Shown one piece after another: positions 42,709 through 49,799 of a stretch of 49,799 nt of DNA (the stretch's first letter is position 1; each line of letters opens with the position of its first letter). Under the pieces are notes generated by a model. That model was not told the origin of the DNA. It searched no databases and saw only the letters and a list, made by a program, of their open reading frames with translations. Made by a program: the position numbers and the translations under genes. Source of the stretch: Succinivibrio faecicola (GTDB lineage Bacteria; Pseudomonadota; Gammaproteobacteria; Enterobacterales; Succinivibrionaceae); contig NZ_JAGFNY010000013.1 of the NCBI RefSeq assembly GCF_019448115.1, positions 1-49,799 on the forward strand, in the 5' to 3' direction.

Positions 42709-43926
42709 TTAGCGTTCCTGATTCTGCTTTTTTCTATGAATTGCCCACTTCTGTGCCTGTGACTGCTTTGATTGATGCGATTTTCGCTGCCTAATTTTTT
42801 CTTTGAGGTCATATCCCTTTTCTTTCTGAATTTGATTAAATTCTCTAATCTTTCTGAGTAGCTCTTCTTGAGATGTTTTTACTGGAGACATGTTGCTAAT
42901 GTATCGTTCTAAATCAGCGGCTAACTTGAGATTTTCAGTATTGCCTGATGCTCTTAGCTCTTTGATATATTCATTAGCATTCTTAATGATATTCTCTCTT
43001 GTCTTTACAGCTTTTTGTTTAGCTACACTCTCAGGAATATCTTTACCAGTATTCAAGGCATCATCTATCTGATTCATTCTTGACAAATCATAAGGATGGG
43101 ATGGAGAAAGATGTTTGTTCCATTCTCTTTCTTCTTGATGAATACGCTCCTGAGTTTTAGATTTTTGAGTATGACCCCTTTGAGCCCTGGTAGTAGCATT
43201 CATATCAATTCCGTATTTTTTGGCTATAACGGCAAAACGTTCTCTTAGGTATCTCAAATCTTCTTTTCTTAAATTTAATCTTTTTCCCTTTGAATTTATA
43301 GCTTTTATAAGAAGATGAACATGAGGATGATCAGGCTCGTTAGGCATTTCTTTAGATCTGTTATGAATTGCAAACAGATACCTATAATCTTCATTTGCTA
43401 AACACTCTTTTGCAAGCTCTCTAACTGCTTTTTTAACAGCCTCAGGATCTGTTCCTTTAGGACAAGAAATGACTAATCTTCTTGCATCTGCAGCCCTTTT
43501 CTTTCCGTCCTCCTCATAAGGTGTATTCTGAGATTTACACCAATCCTCAATCCTGGATTCAAGTTCGTCATGAGTCAGAAACTCTCCATTTTCATCTTCA
43601 AGATCAATCATTCCATGTCTTGAGATGTAATCTGCAGCAGCCATCATATGTTTCTGACATTTAATTCCCTTGCTAGCCTTATCAAGTTTAACCATTGATT
43701 CTGGAAGATTATTAACAATGCCTGATGCTTTATCACTTGGACTTAATTCAGATGATGCTCTATTTGAGCCATAGGATGCTGTAGGAAAGAGTTTAAAGCC
43801 TGCAGATGATCTATTATAGCCACTACCACTTCTTTGCTCTTTATGGCTATTTTTAGAACTTCCACGTCCTTTATGCCATTTAAGAATATCTTCGGTTTTT
43901 AGGTTTGATCTTGTTGATAATGACAT
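42709..43926 (-). CDS. MOBP-type relaxase (VirD2/TraI-like), ends QER
   Basis: 405 aa. Motif I AADYISRHG (Tyr100, the likely nucleophile) and the metal-binding His motif HNRSKEMPNEPDHPHVHLL (His188, His202, His204) mark a MOBP relaxase. The C-terminal third is Lys/Gln-rich and ends RKKQNQER. It nicks oriT, stays bound to the 5' end and is itself exported. It lies 3 bases after mobC. The last residues resemble the cargo tag, which supports a shared signal. Confidence 0.9.
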   Translation of the reverse strand: MSLSTRSNLKTEDILKWHKGRGSSKNSHKEQRSGSGYNRSSAGFKLFPTASYGSNRASSELSPSDKASGIVNNLPESMVKLDKASKGIKCQKHMMAAADYISRHGMIDLEDENGEFLTHDELESRIEDWCKSQNTPYEEDGKKRAADARRLVISCPKGTDPEAVKKAVRELAKECLANEDYRYLFAIHNRSKEMPNEPDHPHVHLLIKAINSKGKRLNLRKEDLRYLRERFAVIAKKYGIDMNATTRAQRGHTQKSKTQERIHQEEREWNKHLSPSHPYDLSRMNQIDDALNTGKDIPESVAKQKAVKTRENIIKNANEYIKELRASGNTENLKLAADLERYISNMSPVKTSQEELLRKIREFNQIQKEKGYDLKEKIRQRKSHQSKQSQAQKWAIHRKKQNQER

Positions 43927-43929
43927 CTG

Positions 43930-44529
43930 TTAATGCCTCAGTTTCTGCTTTAACTTTGTTCTGTATCTTGAAGAATTGATAAGTTTCCAAACTGCATCTA
44001 TATGTTTATCTATGTTCTTCTTGCACTCGTCTGCACTGTCTATAAGAATGTTAATCAAACTTATGACTACACTAGACTGATTCTTTTTGAACTCATCAAG
44101 CTCCATTGAATTGATTTTATGTGCTATCTGATTAAGGTTCACACCTATTTTGTGAAGCTCATAATTAGAACTTTCAAGAGATTCCAGTTCACCAATAGTG
44201 AATTGTGGCTCATTGACTGTCATTGCTCTTACAAGACCTATAAGAGCCTGATGGCGTGTCTGTCCCATGATAGATGCATATTCATCTAAAACTTTGAGTT
44301 CATCTTCTCTTAGTCTCAAATGCTGATGAACCTTTTTAGATTTGTTAGGAAAAATAAGCTCTGCAAGTTTTTTATTACCACTTTGGATTTCTTCACTGAC
44401 AGTCTGCTTGATAATCATTGAAGCCAGTGTTGCTGGTTTCACTTTATAAGATTCTGCAAGCTTTATGAAAGCATCGTGATGCTCTCCAAGATTTACTGTT
44501 AACTGTCGTCTTTTCTTCTGTTCATTCAT
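43930..44529 (-). CDS. mobC: MobC-type relaxosome accessory protein
   Basis: 199 aa. A ribbon-helix-helix-like N-terminus (RRQLTVNLGEHHDAFI) and the MobC pattern VHQHLRLREDELKVLDEYASIMG, with SNYELHKIGVNLNQIAHKIN. These proteins bind oriT and help the relaxase open DNA. First gene of the mob operon, adjacent to oriT. Confidence 0.88.
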   Translation of the reverse strand: MNEQKKRRQLTVNLGEHHDAFIKLAESYKVKPATLASMIIKQTVSEEIQSGNKKLAELIFPNKSKKVHQHLRLREDELKVLDEYASIMGQTRHQALIGLVRAMTVNEPQFTIGELESLESSNYELHKIGVNLNQIAHKINSMELDEFKKNQSSVVISLINILIDSADECKKNIDKHIDAVWKLINSSRYRTKLKQKLRH

Positions 44530-44557
44530 AGCGATTTTGTTGTTTTCTCATTTAAAC

Positions 44558-44693
44558 CGCACTTAATAAGTGCGACCTGACATTGTTCAGGTGTTTCGCA
44601 AAATTTTAATTTTGTCGCTCTCAGGGAGTCCCCCAGAAGGGCAGGTGGCAAAATCAAAATGCACTGCATTTTGATCCATTTTGCCTATCCTGC
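44558..44693 (+). other. Origin of transfer (oriT) with RP4-like nick sequence
   Basis: The spacer upstream of mobC holds four inverted repeats: CGCACTTA-A-TAAGTGCG (44558-44574), ACCTGA/TCAGGT (44575-44592), CAAAATT/AATTTTG (44599-44614), and a long imperfect one (44647-44685: GGCAAAATCAAAATGCA, then TGCATTTTGAT and TTTTGCC). Directly after the last is CCTATCCTG-CCC, the same core as the RP4 nick region (ATCCTG cut before C). The predicted cut is between 44692 and 44693 on the plus strand, so the par/rep end would enter first. Confidence 0.82.
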
Positions 44694-44723
44694 CCTCATC
44701 AAAAAACAACAAAATTCCCCTCT

Positions 44724-44747
44724 AAAAGTTCGCCCGGGCGAACTTTT
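44724..44747. terminator. Perfect 24-bp palindrome at the end of parB
   Basis: AAAAGTTCGCCC and GGGCGAACTTTT form a perfect palindrome directly after the parB stop, with T-runs on both sides. It probably terminates the par operon before oriT; a protein-binding site is the alternative. Confidence 0.65.
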
Positions 44748-45947
44748 TTAGGATTCGTAAATACGGTTTAAAATGAAGTTCTCACACAACACCTCATCTA
44801 AAGAGCCGTCTTCATATTTGACCTTTACCATGCCGTCAGTAGTTGGCATTTCCATGACTATTTCAGCCTCACGACCGTCTACAGTTCCAACAAATACTGG
44901 ATGTTTCAGCTTTTTAGATTTTGTTTCAGAGTCAAAGTCTGTATCAGCTAATGATTCAGATTCACTTTCATTTATTGAAGTATCAACTCCAGAGAAAGCT
45001 TCATCTTGGAAGGTAGGAGCTGAATTTGAAATCTCAGCAGATTCTGCAGAGTCGTCTGAAGAAAAATCATCTGTAGTAGCTTCAGAACTTTCTTCTTCAG
45101 TATCATCAGACTCATAATCACTAGCATTAGCAGGCTCTTCAAATGAGTCTTCAGTGCTGTCATTTTCTAATGATGTTGAATCTTTATCATCAGAAGAAAT
45201 TTCAAATAATTGAGCAACATTTTGAGCTTCAGAATCTGAGCTTTCTACAGCTGTATTTTGCTCAGTTAGTTTTTTTCTAAAATTAGAAATATCAGATTTG
45301 CTGATATTTTCATTTTTTTCTATAAAGTCGCTAATTTCATCAGGATGTTCTTCATATAACTTGACTGCATCATAAAAAGCTCTAATTGCATTAAACTTCT
45401 CTTTAGCATCCTTTAACAACTCAGGGGCATCTTTCCAAATCATAAATTCACTTAATTTGGTCTTTGACAAGCCTAACTTTTCAGCAATATCAGCTTGTTT
45501 CTCGCCAGCATCTGATCTTGAGACAATAAACTCAGCCATTTCATAAAATTTCAGATTGTCTCTTTTAGCGTTTTCTGCAATCTGAACATAACCTAACTGT
45601 GAATTGTCATAGGTTGATAGTATTGAACGGATCTTCTTAAATCCTGCTAACTTTGCTGCTTTTAATCTGCGTTCACCAGCAACTACAATGAATTTTCCTA
45701 CGTTGTCAGGATCTTCACGTACCACAATAGGCTGAATAAGACCATTCTTTTTAAGATCATCAGCTAATTCCTGAAGAGCTGCTTCATCAAAGTTCTTTCG
45801 AGGCTGATTAGGATCTGGAGATACGATGTCTATGTCAAAATCATAAAATTCTCCTGCTTTAGAAATTAACTTGGCATAATCACCTTTGCCTTTAAAGTTC
45901 TCAGTAGCCTTCTTTAAATTTGCTAAAAATTCTGGAGTCATTCCCAT
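44748..45947 (-). CDS. parB: ParB partition protein with acidic insert
   Basis: 399 aa. The ParB N-domain (VVAGERRLKAAKLAG) is near residues 85-99 and the HTH (AEKLGLSKTKLSEF) near 158-171. A very acidic Ser/Asp/Glu-rich stretch (about 240-330) precedes a small C-terminal strand-rich domain ending LNRIYES. It would bind parS sites and work with ParA to segregate the circular form. It lies 21 bases after the 318-aa gene. Confidence 0.92.
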   Translation of the reverse strand: MGMTPEFLANLKKATENFKGKGDYAKLISKAGEFYDFDIDIVSPDPNQPRKNFDEAALQELADDLKKNGLIQPIVVREDPDNVGKFIVVAGERRLKAAKLAGFKKIRSILSTYDNSQLGYVQIAENAKRDNLKFYEMAEFIVSRSDAGEKQADIAEKLGLSKTKLSEFMIWKDAPELLKDAKEKFNAIRAFYDAVKLYEEHPDEISDFIEKNENISKSDISNFRKKLTEQNTAVESSDSEAQNVAQLFEISSDDKDSTSLENDSTEDSFEEPANASDYESDDTEEESSEATTDDFSSDDSAESAEISNSAPTFQDEAFSGVDTSINESESESLADTDFDSETKSKKLKHPVFVGTVDGREAEIVMEMPTTDGMVKVKYEDGSLDEVLCENFILNRIYES

Positions 45948-45968
45948 TTTTTTCTCTCCTTAATGTTT

Positions 45969-46925
45969 CTATCTATATTTACCTGTAAAAGCAGAAGATG
46001 ATCTTGAAACTGCGTACGAATAATGCAGAATTTCGTAATTTGGAAAAAGATTCATATAGTTGCTAACAAGAGATTCATTGATATATAAGTACTTAAAAGG
46101 AGCTGTTTCAGTTTTTACAATGTCATATAGTGAGAACTCTTTTTCAGGATCTTCTAGTGATGTCTTTGTGAAAACAGCATGTATCTTAAAAAGGTAGTTC
46201 ATTACATTATTTACTACAGCATCAGGCAGCTGCAGAAGTGAGGCTAATTTAATGATCTGTACTCTATTTACATAAAAACCTTCGCACTCTACAAGACTCT
46301 GATTTGCACATTTGATTAGACCAGAGAAAAACAGCCAGGCAGTGTAGTTATAATCGTAGTCCTTGTTAAAACCATTTTCAGCTTCAATGTTATCTTCAAG
46401 TACAAGTGTAGGTTGATTTGTACTTAATCTATTTTCAGGATCAATTTCAAAAATAGGGATGCAGCATCCTGTTGTGTGACGTTTAAAAAGCGTAACATCA
46501 GCTCTTCCGAGAAAGTCAAAACTTAGTGTAAGCTCATTTTTACATTGAAGGGACTCTGTCACCTTCTTGAATAAAGGGATCTTGATTTTATCAAGTAAAT
46601 GATTTTTATACTTTTCAGAATAAAACCTAAAATGAGCTTCATTGAATCCTTTAAAGCGGTTAGTACGCTCTTCTATTTTTTCATCTAAAATCAGGCCTGT
46701 TATGTATGACAGAACAATCTTTTCAAGAGGAGTTAATGAGCGAAGTCGCAAGCATGTCAGATATATCATGCCTACAAAATTAAGTTTTAACTTCTCAAGT
46801 TTTGGCTTTTGAACAATCTCATCACTTATCTGCGAATCCTTAATTTCCTGCTCTACAGATGCAGTTTCTGTTTTTATTTCAGGAACAGAATTTGTAATTT
46901 TCTTTTTTGATTTTGTTGAAGTCAT
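45969..46925 (-). CDS. Unknown 318-aa protein between parA and parB
   Basis: A charged N-terminus (Lys/Glu/Thr-rich, 1-45) is followed by a helical domain. No recognised motif, signal peptide or membrane segment. It lies 10 bases from parA and 21 bases from parB, so it belongs to the maintenance operon. A replication or partition accessory role is plausible but not shown. Confidence 0.55.
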   Translation of the reverse strand: MTSTKSKKKITNSVPEIKTETASVEQEIKDSQISDEIVQKPKLEKLKLNFVGMIYLTCLRLRSLTPLEKIVLSYITGLILDEKIEERTNRFKGFNEAHFRFYSEKYKNHLLDKIKIPLFKKVTESLQCKNELTLSFDFLGRADVTLFKRHTTGCCIPIFEIDPENRLSTNQPTLVLEDNIEAENGFNKDYDYNYTAWLFFSGLIKCANQSLVECEGFYVNRVQIIKLASLLQLPDAVVNNVMNYLFKIHAVFTKTSLEDPEKEFSLYDIVKTETAPFKYLYINESLVSNYMNLFPNYEILHYSYAVSRSSSAFTGKYR

Positions 46926-46935
46926 ATTTTTTTCC

Positions 46936-48042
46936 TTAAAGAACAGTAGAAATCGGTGCAGAGCTTCTCATTTCTCTTAGTCTCTGAATTTCGCTTAAAT
47001 TCATGCCAGGAAGAGAAGCTGCAACATCAGTCATCCAGAAGTTTTTAACGATTGCTTTAGCTGATTTGCCGTAAAGTTTTGAAGCCTTTTCAAAGACTTC
47101 TTTCTGCTCCTGAGTAGATAAATCATCTTTTTCAGGATTAATTTGGCAGAGCATGGTAAAGAAGCAGCGTTTCATCTCACTCCATGCAGCGTTCTGATTT
47201 GGCATTTCCCAGATTGGAAGCCCCTTAGCCTGTGCCTCAGCAATTCCAGAGTGCAGCTTAATGCAAGCATATCTGTTTAATACCTTAACTTTTGCATTAC
47301 CATCTTCATCCAAAGCAACTGATGCTTTATCTTTGTCAAAAGAAAGTTTTGATGTATCAAGTTCTATATCCAGCTGCTGCCATTTGATAATCAACTCATC
47401 TGCTGAATCGAACAGTTCTTTTGCGTTCTGACACTGAAAATTAGTTGATGAGAGCATGTTTGGCAACATTCCCAAGAAGCCTTTTCCAAGAACCATGTCA
47501 GGGTTGTTCTGAGCTAATACAGAGATCCTATTGAGAAGTCTTGCAATTCCGTCTATTGGCTCTTTATTGAGAATGAGAGGTGAAACAAGATGAGTTGCAA
47601 CTGCAATTCCAAGATTAGAACGGACATCAGGATTTGGATTGGTGTCAATAATCACCAAATCAAAATATGGACTTAATAGGTCAATGTTCTTGCTGAAATT
47701 GTAGGTAACAAGAGCATGAAACTCATCGCCTTTCTTTTCTATTTCAGATAATGCATCGTCTGCAGGGAAACAGACGATATTTGACTGCTTTACAGCTTCT
47801 TCAATTTTCTGAAGATTCTCTGCAAGAAGATCAGCAGGCTCCAACATAAAACAAGAAGAAGCCGTATCAGAAACAACGCAGTTCTGATTTGATCTAATGG
47901 AATTACTAGCATTAGCCTGCTGATCTAAATCAATGACAGCTACTTTTAGCCCAAACTTGAAAGCGCAATAGAAGGCAAACTGTACAGAAAGAAGAGTTTT
48001 ACCAACACCGCCCTTCTCATTTGCTACTGTTAAGATTTTCAT
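46936..48042 (-). CDS. parA: ParA-family partition ATPase
   Basis: 368 aa. Deviant Walker A KGGVGKT (10-16), VAVIDLDQQANAS (switch) and LVIIDTNPNPDVRS. It positions the element copies with ParB. The C-terminal 100 residues are longer than in minimal ParA proteins. AAGGAG precedes the start. Confidence 0.93.
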   Translation of the reverse strand: MKILTVANEKGGVGKTLLSVQFAFYCAFKFGLKVAVIDLDQQANASNSIRSNQNCVVSDTASSCFMLEPADLLAENLQKIEEAVKQSNIVCFPADDALSEIEKKGDEFHALVTYNFSKNIDLLSPYFDLVIIDTNPNPDVRSNLGIAVATHLVSPLILNKEPIDGIARLLNRISVLAQNNPDMVLGKGFLGMLPNMLSSTNFQCQNAKELFDSADELIIKWQQLDIELDTSKLSFDKDKASVALDEDGNAKVKVLNRYACIKLHSGIAEAQAKGLPIWEMPNQNAAWSEMKRCFFTMLCQINPEKDDLSTQEQKEVFEKASKLYGKSAKAIVKNFWMTDVAASLPGMNLSEIQRLREMRSSAPISTVL

Positions 48043-48059
48043 TTATCACTCCTTAGATT

Positions 48060-48296
48060 TTAAATATTGTCAAAAACGTCTCTTACAAGTGCTGATGCAC
48101 TGTCCCCTTTTACAGAGATCTGCTTGAATGCCTGGCCACACTGGATTGTAAGTAGCTCGTTTTTTTCGTTTAATTTCAGAAAACACTCTTCACCTGTAGT
48201 AAGAGTTACAAGCTCCTGCAGTAAAGGAATTGCTTTTAGCTTTCTCTGCTCCTCATTCATTGATGTTGCTGCAATGATTCTGTCAAAAATATCCAT
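48060..48296 (-). CDS. Small 78-aa protein between rep-like gene and parA
   Basis: A small acidic alpha/beta protein with no recognised family. It lies 14 bases after the rep-like gene and 17 bases before parA, within the same operon. It may be a regulator of replication or partition; nothing in the sequence decides. Confidence 0.55.
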   Translation of the reverse strand: MDIFDRIIAATSMNEEQRKLKAIPLLQELVTLTTGEECFLKLNEKNELLTIQCGQAFKQISVKGDSASALVRDVFDNI

Positions 48297-48310
48297 AACT
48301 GCTCCTTAAA

Positions 48311-49522
48311 TTAAACTGATCTTGAAATATCAAAATTTCTTACAACGTTCTGAAGAGGGCCACAAAGATCTTCAATCTGCAGAAGAACTCGTTTTTTACT
48401 CAGTAACGATGAAACGTAAGTATGAGAGAGAGTTGAAGAACTCAGGTTTATTCCGTTGATCTTCTTTAATCTGATGAATGTTAAAGGATCGATTTTTAAA
48501 TCTAGATGAGCATGAGATCCTGATTTAGCCTGAATGTACCAATCAGATGAACCTGTCAGTGATGGAGGGATGATCCTAATGCCAATAGGGTCATTTTTTA
48601 CATCTAAATATGTATTTCCCACAGCTATCTGCTGTGCGTTTATATTATCGTTATTAATATATTCGTTTAATTCCTTATTAATAGAGAGATCATTTTTTTC
48701 CAAAGATTCTATTTTTGAGATCCTTTTTTTTCCAGAAGTGCCCTGTGGGAAACGACATTTTTTTCCAACAGTTTTCTTTGTGTTTAAGCTTAATAACAGT
48801 GATTTTAAAGAGTCATTAGTCATGCTTGAAAGGTCAGTATCAGAAGAGCAGGATTTGCAGCGTTTAAGCACTATTTTTCTGCAATGATCAGAGCTTGTAA
48901 TGTTGAACTTCTCAGAATATTGAATGCTAATATCATCACTAATGTTTACAGCCTTTACAGCTTTTTTAGAATCTTCAGAACAATAAGAAATAGCTTTAAG
49001 CTCAATTAAAGAGGCATAAGCATTGCGGAGAGTCCTATCAGAAATGCTAAGTTCTTTACATATTAGAGCTGCATCCTCATTATCGGTGAAGAAACCTAAA
49101 TCAGCTTTGGCAAAGAATGATGATTTATCCAACAAATATGAGAATACAAGTATTTCTGAGGCCTTAAGCTTAGACGCACCTGATTCAGTATATAGAGAAG
49201 AAACAGAAAGAAACTTACCAGTAAAATCATTGACACATGTGAGCATGATACTGCGAGAGCTGTTCTGGCCATATGTTACAGAAATAAGATCTAATTTTTC
49301 TAATCTATCTATGTGTCTTCTGATTTGAACGAGGCTGAATAAACCATGTGCACGATCAAAAAGCTCTGAATTAGAGTAATCAATAATATAGGATGGAGAA
49401 TTTTTACAGAGATTTGTAAGAATAGACAGGAAAACTTTAAGTGTAGGACTAAGTTCTAAACTTAGTTGCTCTTTGAAAAGAATTCCGATGATAGATAACT
49501 CACCAACTGAAGAAATTGGCAT
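48311..49522 (-). CDS. Winged-helix protein, probable replication initiator
   Basis: 403 aa from the ATG at 49522; a longer frame through the tRNA is non-coding. Two winged-helix-like parts are visible (LFSLVQIRRHIDRLEKLDLIS near residues 50-70; ICKELSISDRTLRNAYASLI near 155-175), as in plasmid Rep proteins. A Lys/Arg-Ser-rich linker and a C-terminal domain with HAHLDLKIDPL follow. It leads the operon with parA and parB and sits beside AT-rich DNA with palindromes, suiting an initiator, but no family is certain. Part of it survives as a remnant at 13075-13150. Confidence 0.6.
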   Translation of the reverse strand: MPISSVGELSIIGILFKEQLSLELSPTLKVFLSILTNLCKNSPSYIIDYSNSELFDRAHGLFSLVQIRRHIDRLEKLDLISVTYGQNSSRSIMLTCVNDFTGKFLSVSSLYTESGASKLKASEILVFSYLLDKSSFFAKADLGFFTDNEDAALICKELSISDRTLRNAYASLIELKAISYCSEDSKKAVKAVNISDDISIQYSEKFNITSSDHCRKIVLKRCKSCSSDTDLSSMTNDSLKSLLLSLNTKKTVGKKCRFPQGTSGKKRISKIESLEKNDLSINKELNEYINNDNINAQQIAVGNTYLDVKNDPIGIRIIPPSLTGSSDWYIQAKSGSHAHLDLKIDPLTFIRLKKINGINLSSSTLSHTYVSSLLSKKRVLLQIEDLCGPLQNVVRNFDISRSV

Positions 49523-49706
49523 AATAACGGACTCTTTTTCACACAAAATATCGATTTTTTTAGTGTAATTTTTGTCAGTTTTTGTTCTATCATTAGATAA
49601 GAAATGCAACAATGGCTTATTTAAGCCAAAGTTAAAATTTTTGAAAAAATAATTTGAAAAATCTGAATAGTTGAAATCAGAAGAAATATTCTGATAATTC
49701 AGTGAG
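49523..49706. promoter_or_regulatory. Conserved AT-rich region between rep-like gene and att
   Basis: It contains the palindrome GGCTTA-TT-TAAGCC (49613-49626), the inverted repeat ATCAGAA-GAAATA-TTCTGAT (49676-49695) and repeated TTGAAAAA. The same region is kept in the left remnant although the neighbouring gene is deleted. Candidate functions are integrase arm sites, replication origin, or both. Confidence 0.55.
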
Positions 49707-49741
49707 TTAATACTGTAATGACGACTGGTGCTGATACCGAG
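49707..49741. repeat. Right attachment site (attR-like) in tRNA-Thr
   Basis: Identical to 13329-13363 over 35 bases and continuous with the intact tRNA gene. Identity ends in the T-stem of the tRNA. Confidence 0.88.
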
Positions 49742-49799
49742 AATCGAACTCGGGACCTCACCCTTACCAAGGGTGCGCTCTACCAACTGAGCCATATCA
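49726..49799 (-). tRNA. tRNA-Thr (anticodon GGU), 5' end cut by window edge
   Basis: On the minus strand: D-arm GGCTCAGTTGGTAGAGC, anticodon stem CACCC/GGGTG with loop TTGGTAA (anticodon GGT), T-arm CCGAG-TTCGATT-CTCGG, acceptor strand TATCAGC, then ACCA encoded. The first two or so bases lie beyond the window. It is the integration target of the element. Confidence 0.95.

Larger units (their letters stand above)
13329..49741. mobile_element. Integrative and conjugative element in tRNA-Thr (about 36 kb)
   Basis: Direct 35-bp repeats derived from the tRNA-Thr 3' end bound a segment with a tyrosine integrase at one end. It also holds a full VirB1-VirB11/VirD4 set, MobC plus a MOBP relaxase with oriT, topoisomerase III, an exclusion-like lipoprotein, parA/parB, a replication-like gene and toxin/anti-restriction cargo. 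The integrase lies at the end away from the intact tRNA, and the rep-like gene lies next to it. A partition module on an integrated element suggests a plasmid-like circular phase. Confidence 0.88.

Noticed and set aside
44724-44747. The perfect palindrome as a parS centromere
   Set aside because: A single copy with T-runs on both sides directly after the parB stop fits a terminator better; no further copies were seen.
44773-45117. Plus-strand Ser-rich ORF opposite parB
   Set aside because: Shadow of the acidic Ser/Asp/Glu-rich stretch of parB; no ribosome site or family.
49523-49795. N-terminal extension of the rep-like protein through the tRNA region
   Set aside because: This part is antisense tRNA and att DNA; the same reading exists in the non-coding left remnant (13244-13474).
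1-49799. CRISPR arrays or rRNA genes
   Set aside because: No regularly spaced repeats and no rRNA-like sequence were found; short repeats present are operators, att sites or hairpins.

Overview
The window is AT-rich bacterial DNA. The gene families (HxlR, TetR, eukaryote-like ornithine decarboxylase, VirB/VirD4 transfer genes, MOBP relaxase) and the low GC point to a proteobacterium, probably an AT-rich gammaproteobacterium such as a Succinivibrionaceae member; that assignment is inference. There is no rRNA or CRISPR array. One tRNA, tRNA-Thr(GGU), lies on the minus strand and is cut by the right edge of the window.

Layout. (1) 1-10.7 kb is host or older accessory DNA: a TetR regulator, a large unknown protein convergent with a helicase/BrxD-like ATPase pair, a transposase relic without its catalytic core, an HxlR-cupin divergent pair around a dense palindromic operator, an ornithine/lysine decarboxylase behind a leader terminator, and an unknown 271-aa protein. 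(2) 10.74-13.36 kb is the shrunken remnant of a second, related integrative element. It matches the resident element at about 40.72-41.35 kb and 49.27-49.74 kb and carries an ISAs1-like insertion sequence with target duplication. (3) 13.33-49.74 kb is a complete-looking integrative and conjugative element of about 36 kb. It is bounded by a 35-bp direct repeat containing the tRNA-Thr 3' end.

The resident element carries, left to right: a tyrosine integrase; a small-protein and effector-like cluster; an entry-exclusion-like lipoprotein; topoisomerase III; a TrbM-like protein; an OB-fold-like protein; virD4 and virB11 back to virB1; a plus-strand cargo block (ArdC-like fusion protein, unknown 470-aa protein, small partners, zeta toxin, DUF4160 protein); a minus-strand mob operon (MobC, MOBP relaxase, small membrane ORF, VbhA-like antitoxin, Fic protein, 77-aa protein); an oriT with an RP4-like nick sequence; and a parB/parA/rep-like module next to the tRNA.

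The most striking pattern is at protein C-termini. Six otherwise unrelated cargo proteins (the 275-aa protein, ArdC-like, 470-aa, zeta toxin, DUF4160, Fic) all end in D-(I/L)-E-R directly before the stop, after a Lys/Asn-rich stretch. The relaxase ends in Q-E-R. The codons differ from gene to gene, and no transfer-apparatus or partition gene has this ending. Together with the VirB/VirD4 machine and the known precedents of ArdC and Fic (VbhT) proteins moving through such machines, I infer a short C-terminal tag for co-transfer of proteins with the element. Nearly every tagged gene touches a small gene that could be its antitoxin, immunity protein or chaperone. A small family ending in Y-P-D-E-F, with two genes and one gene-end remnant, accompanies two of them.
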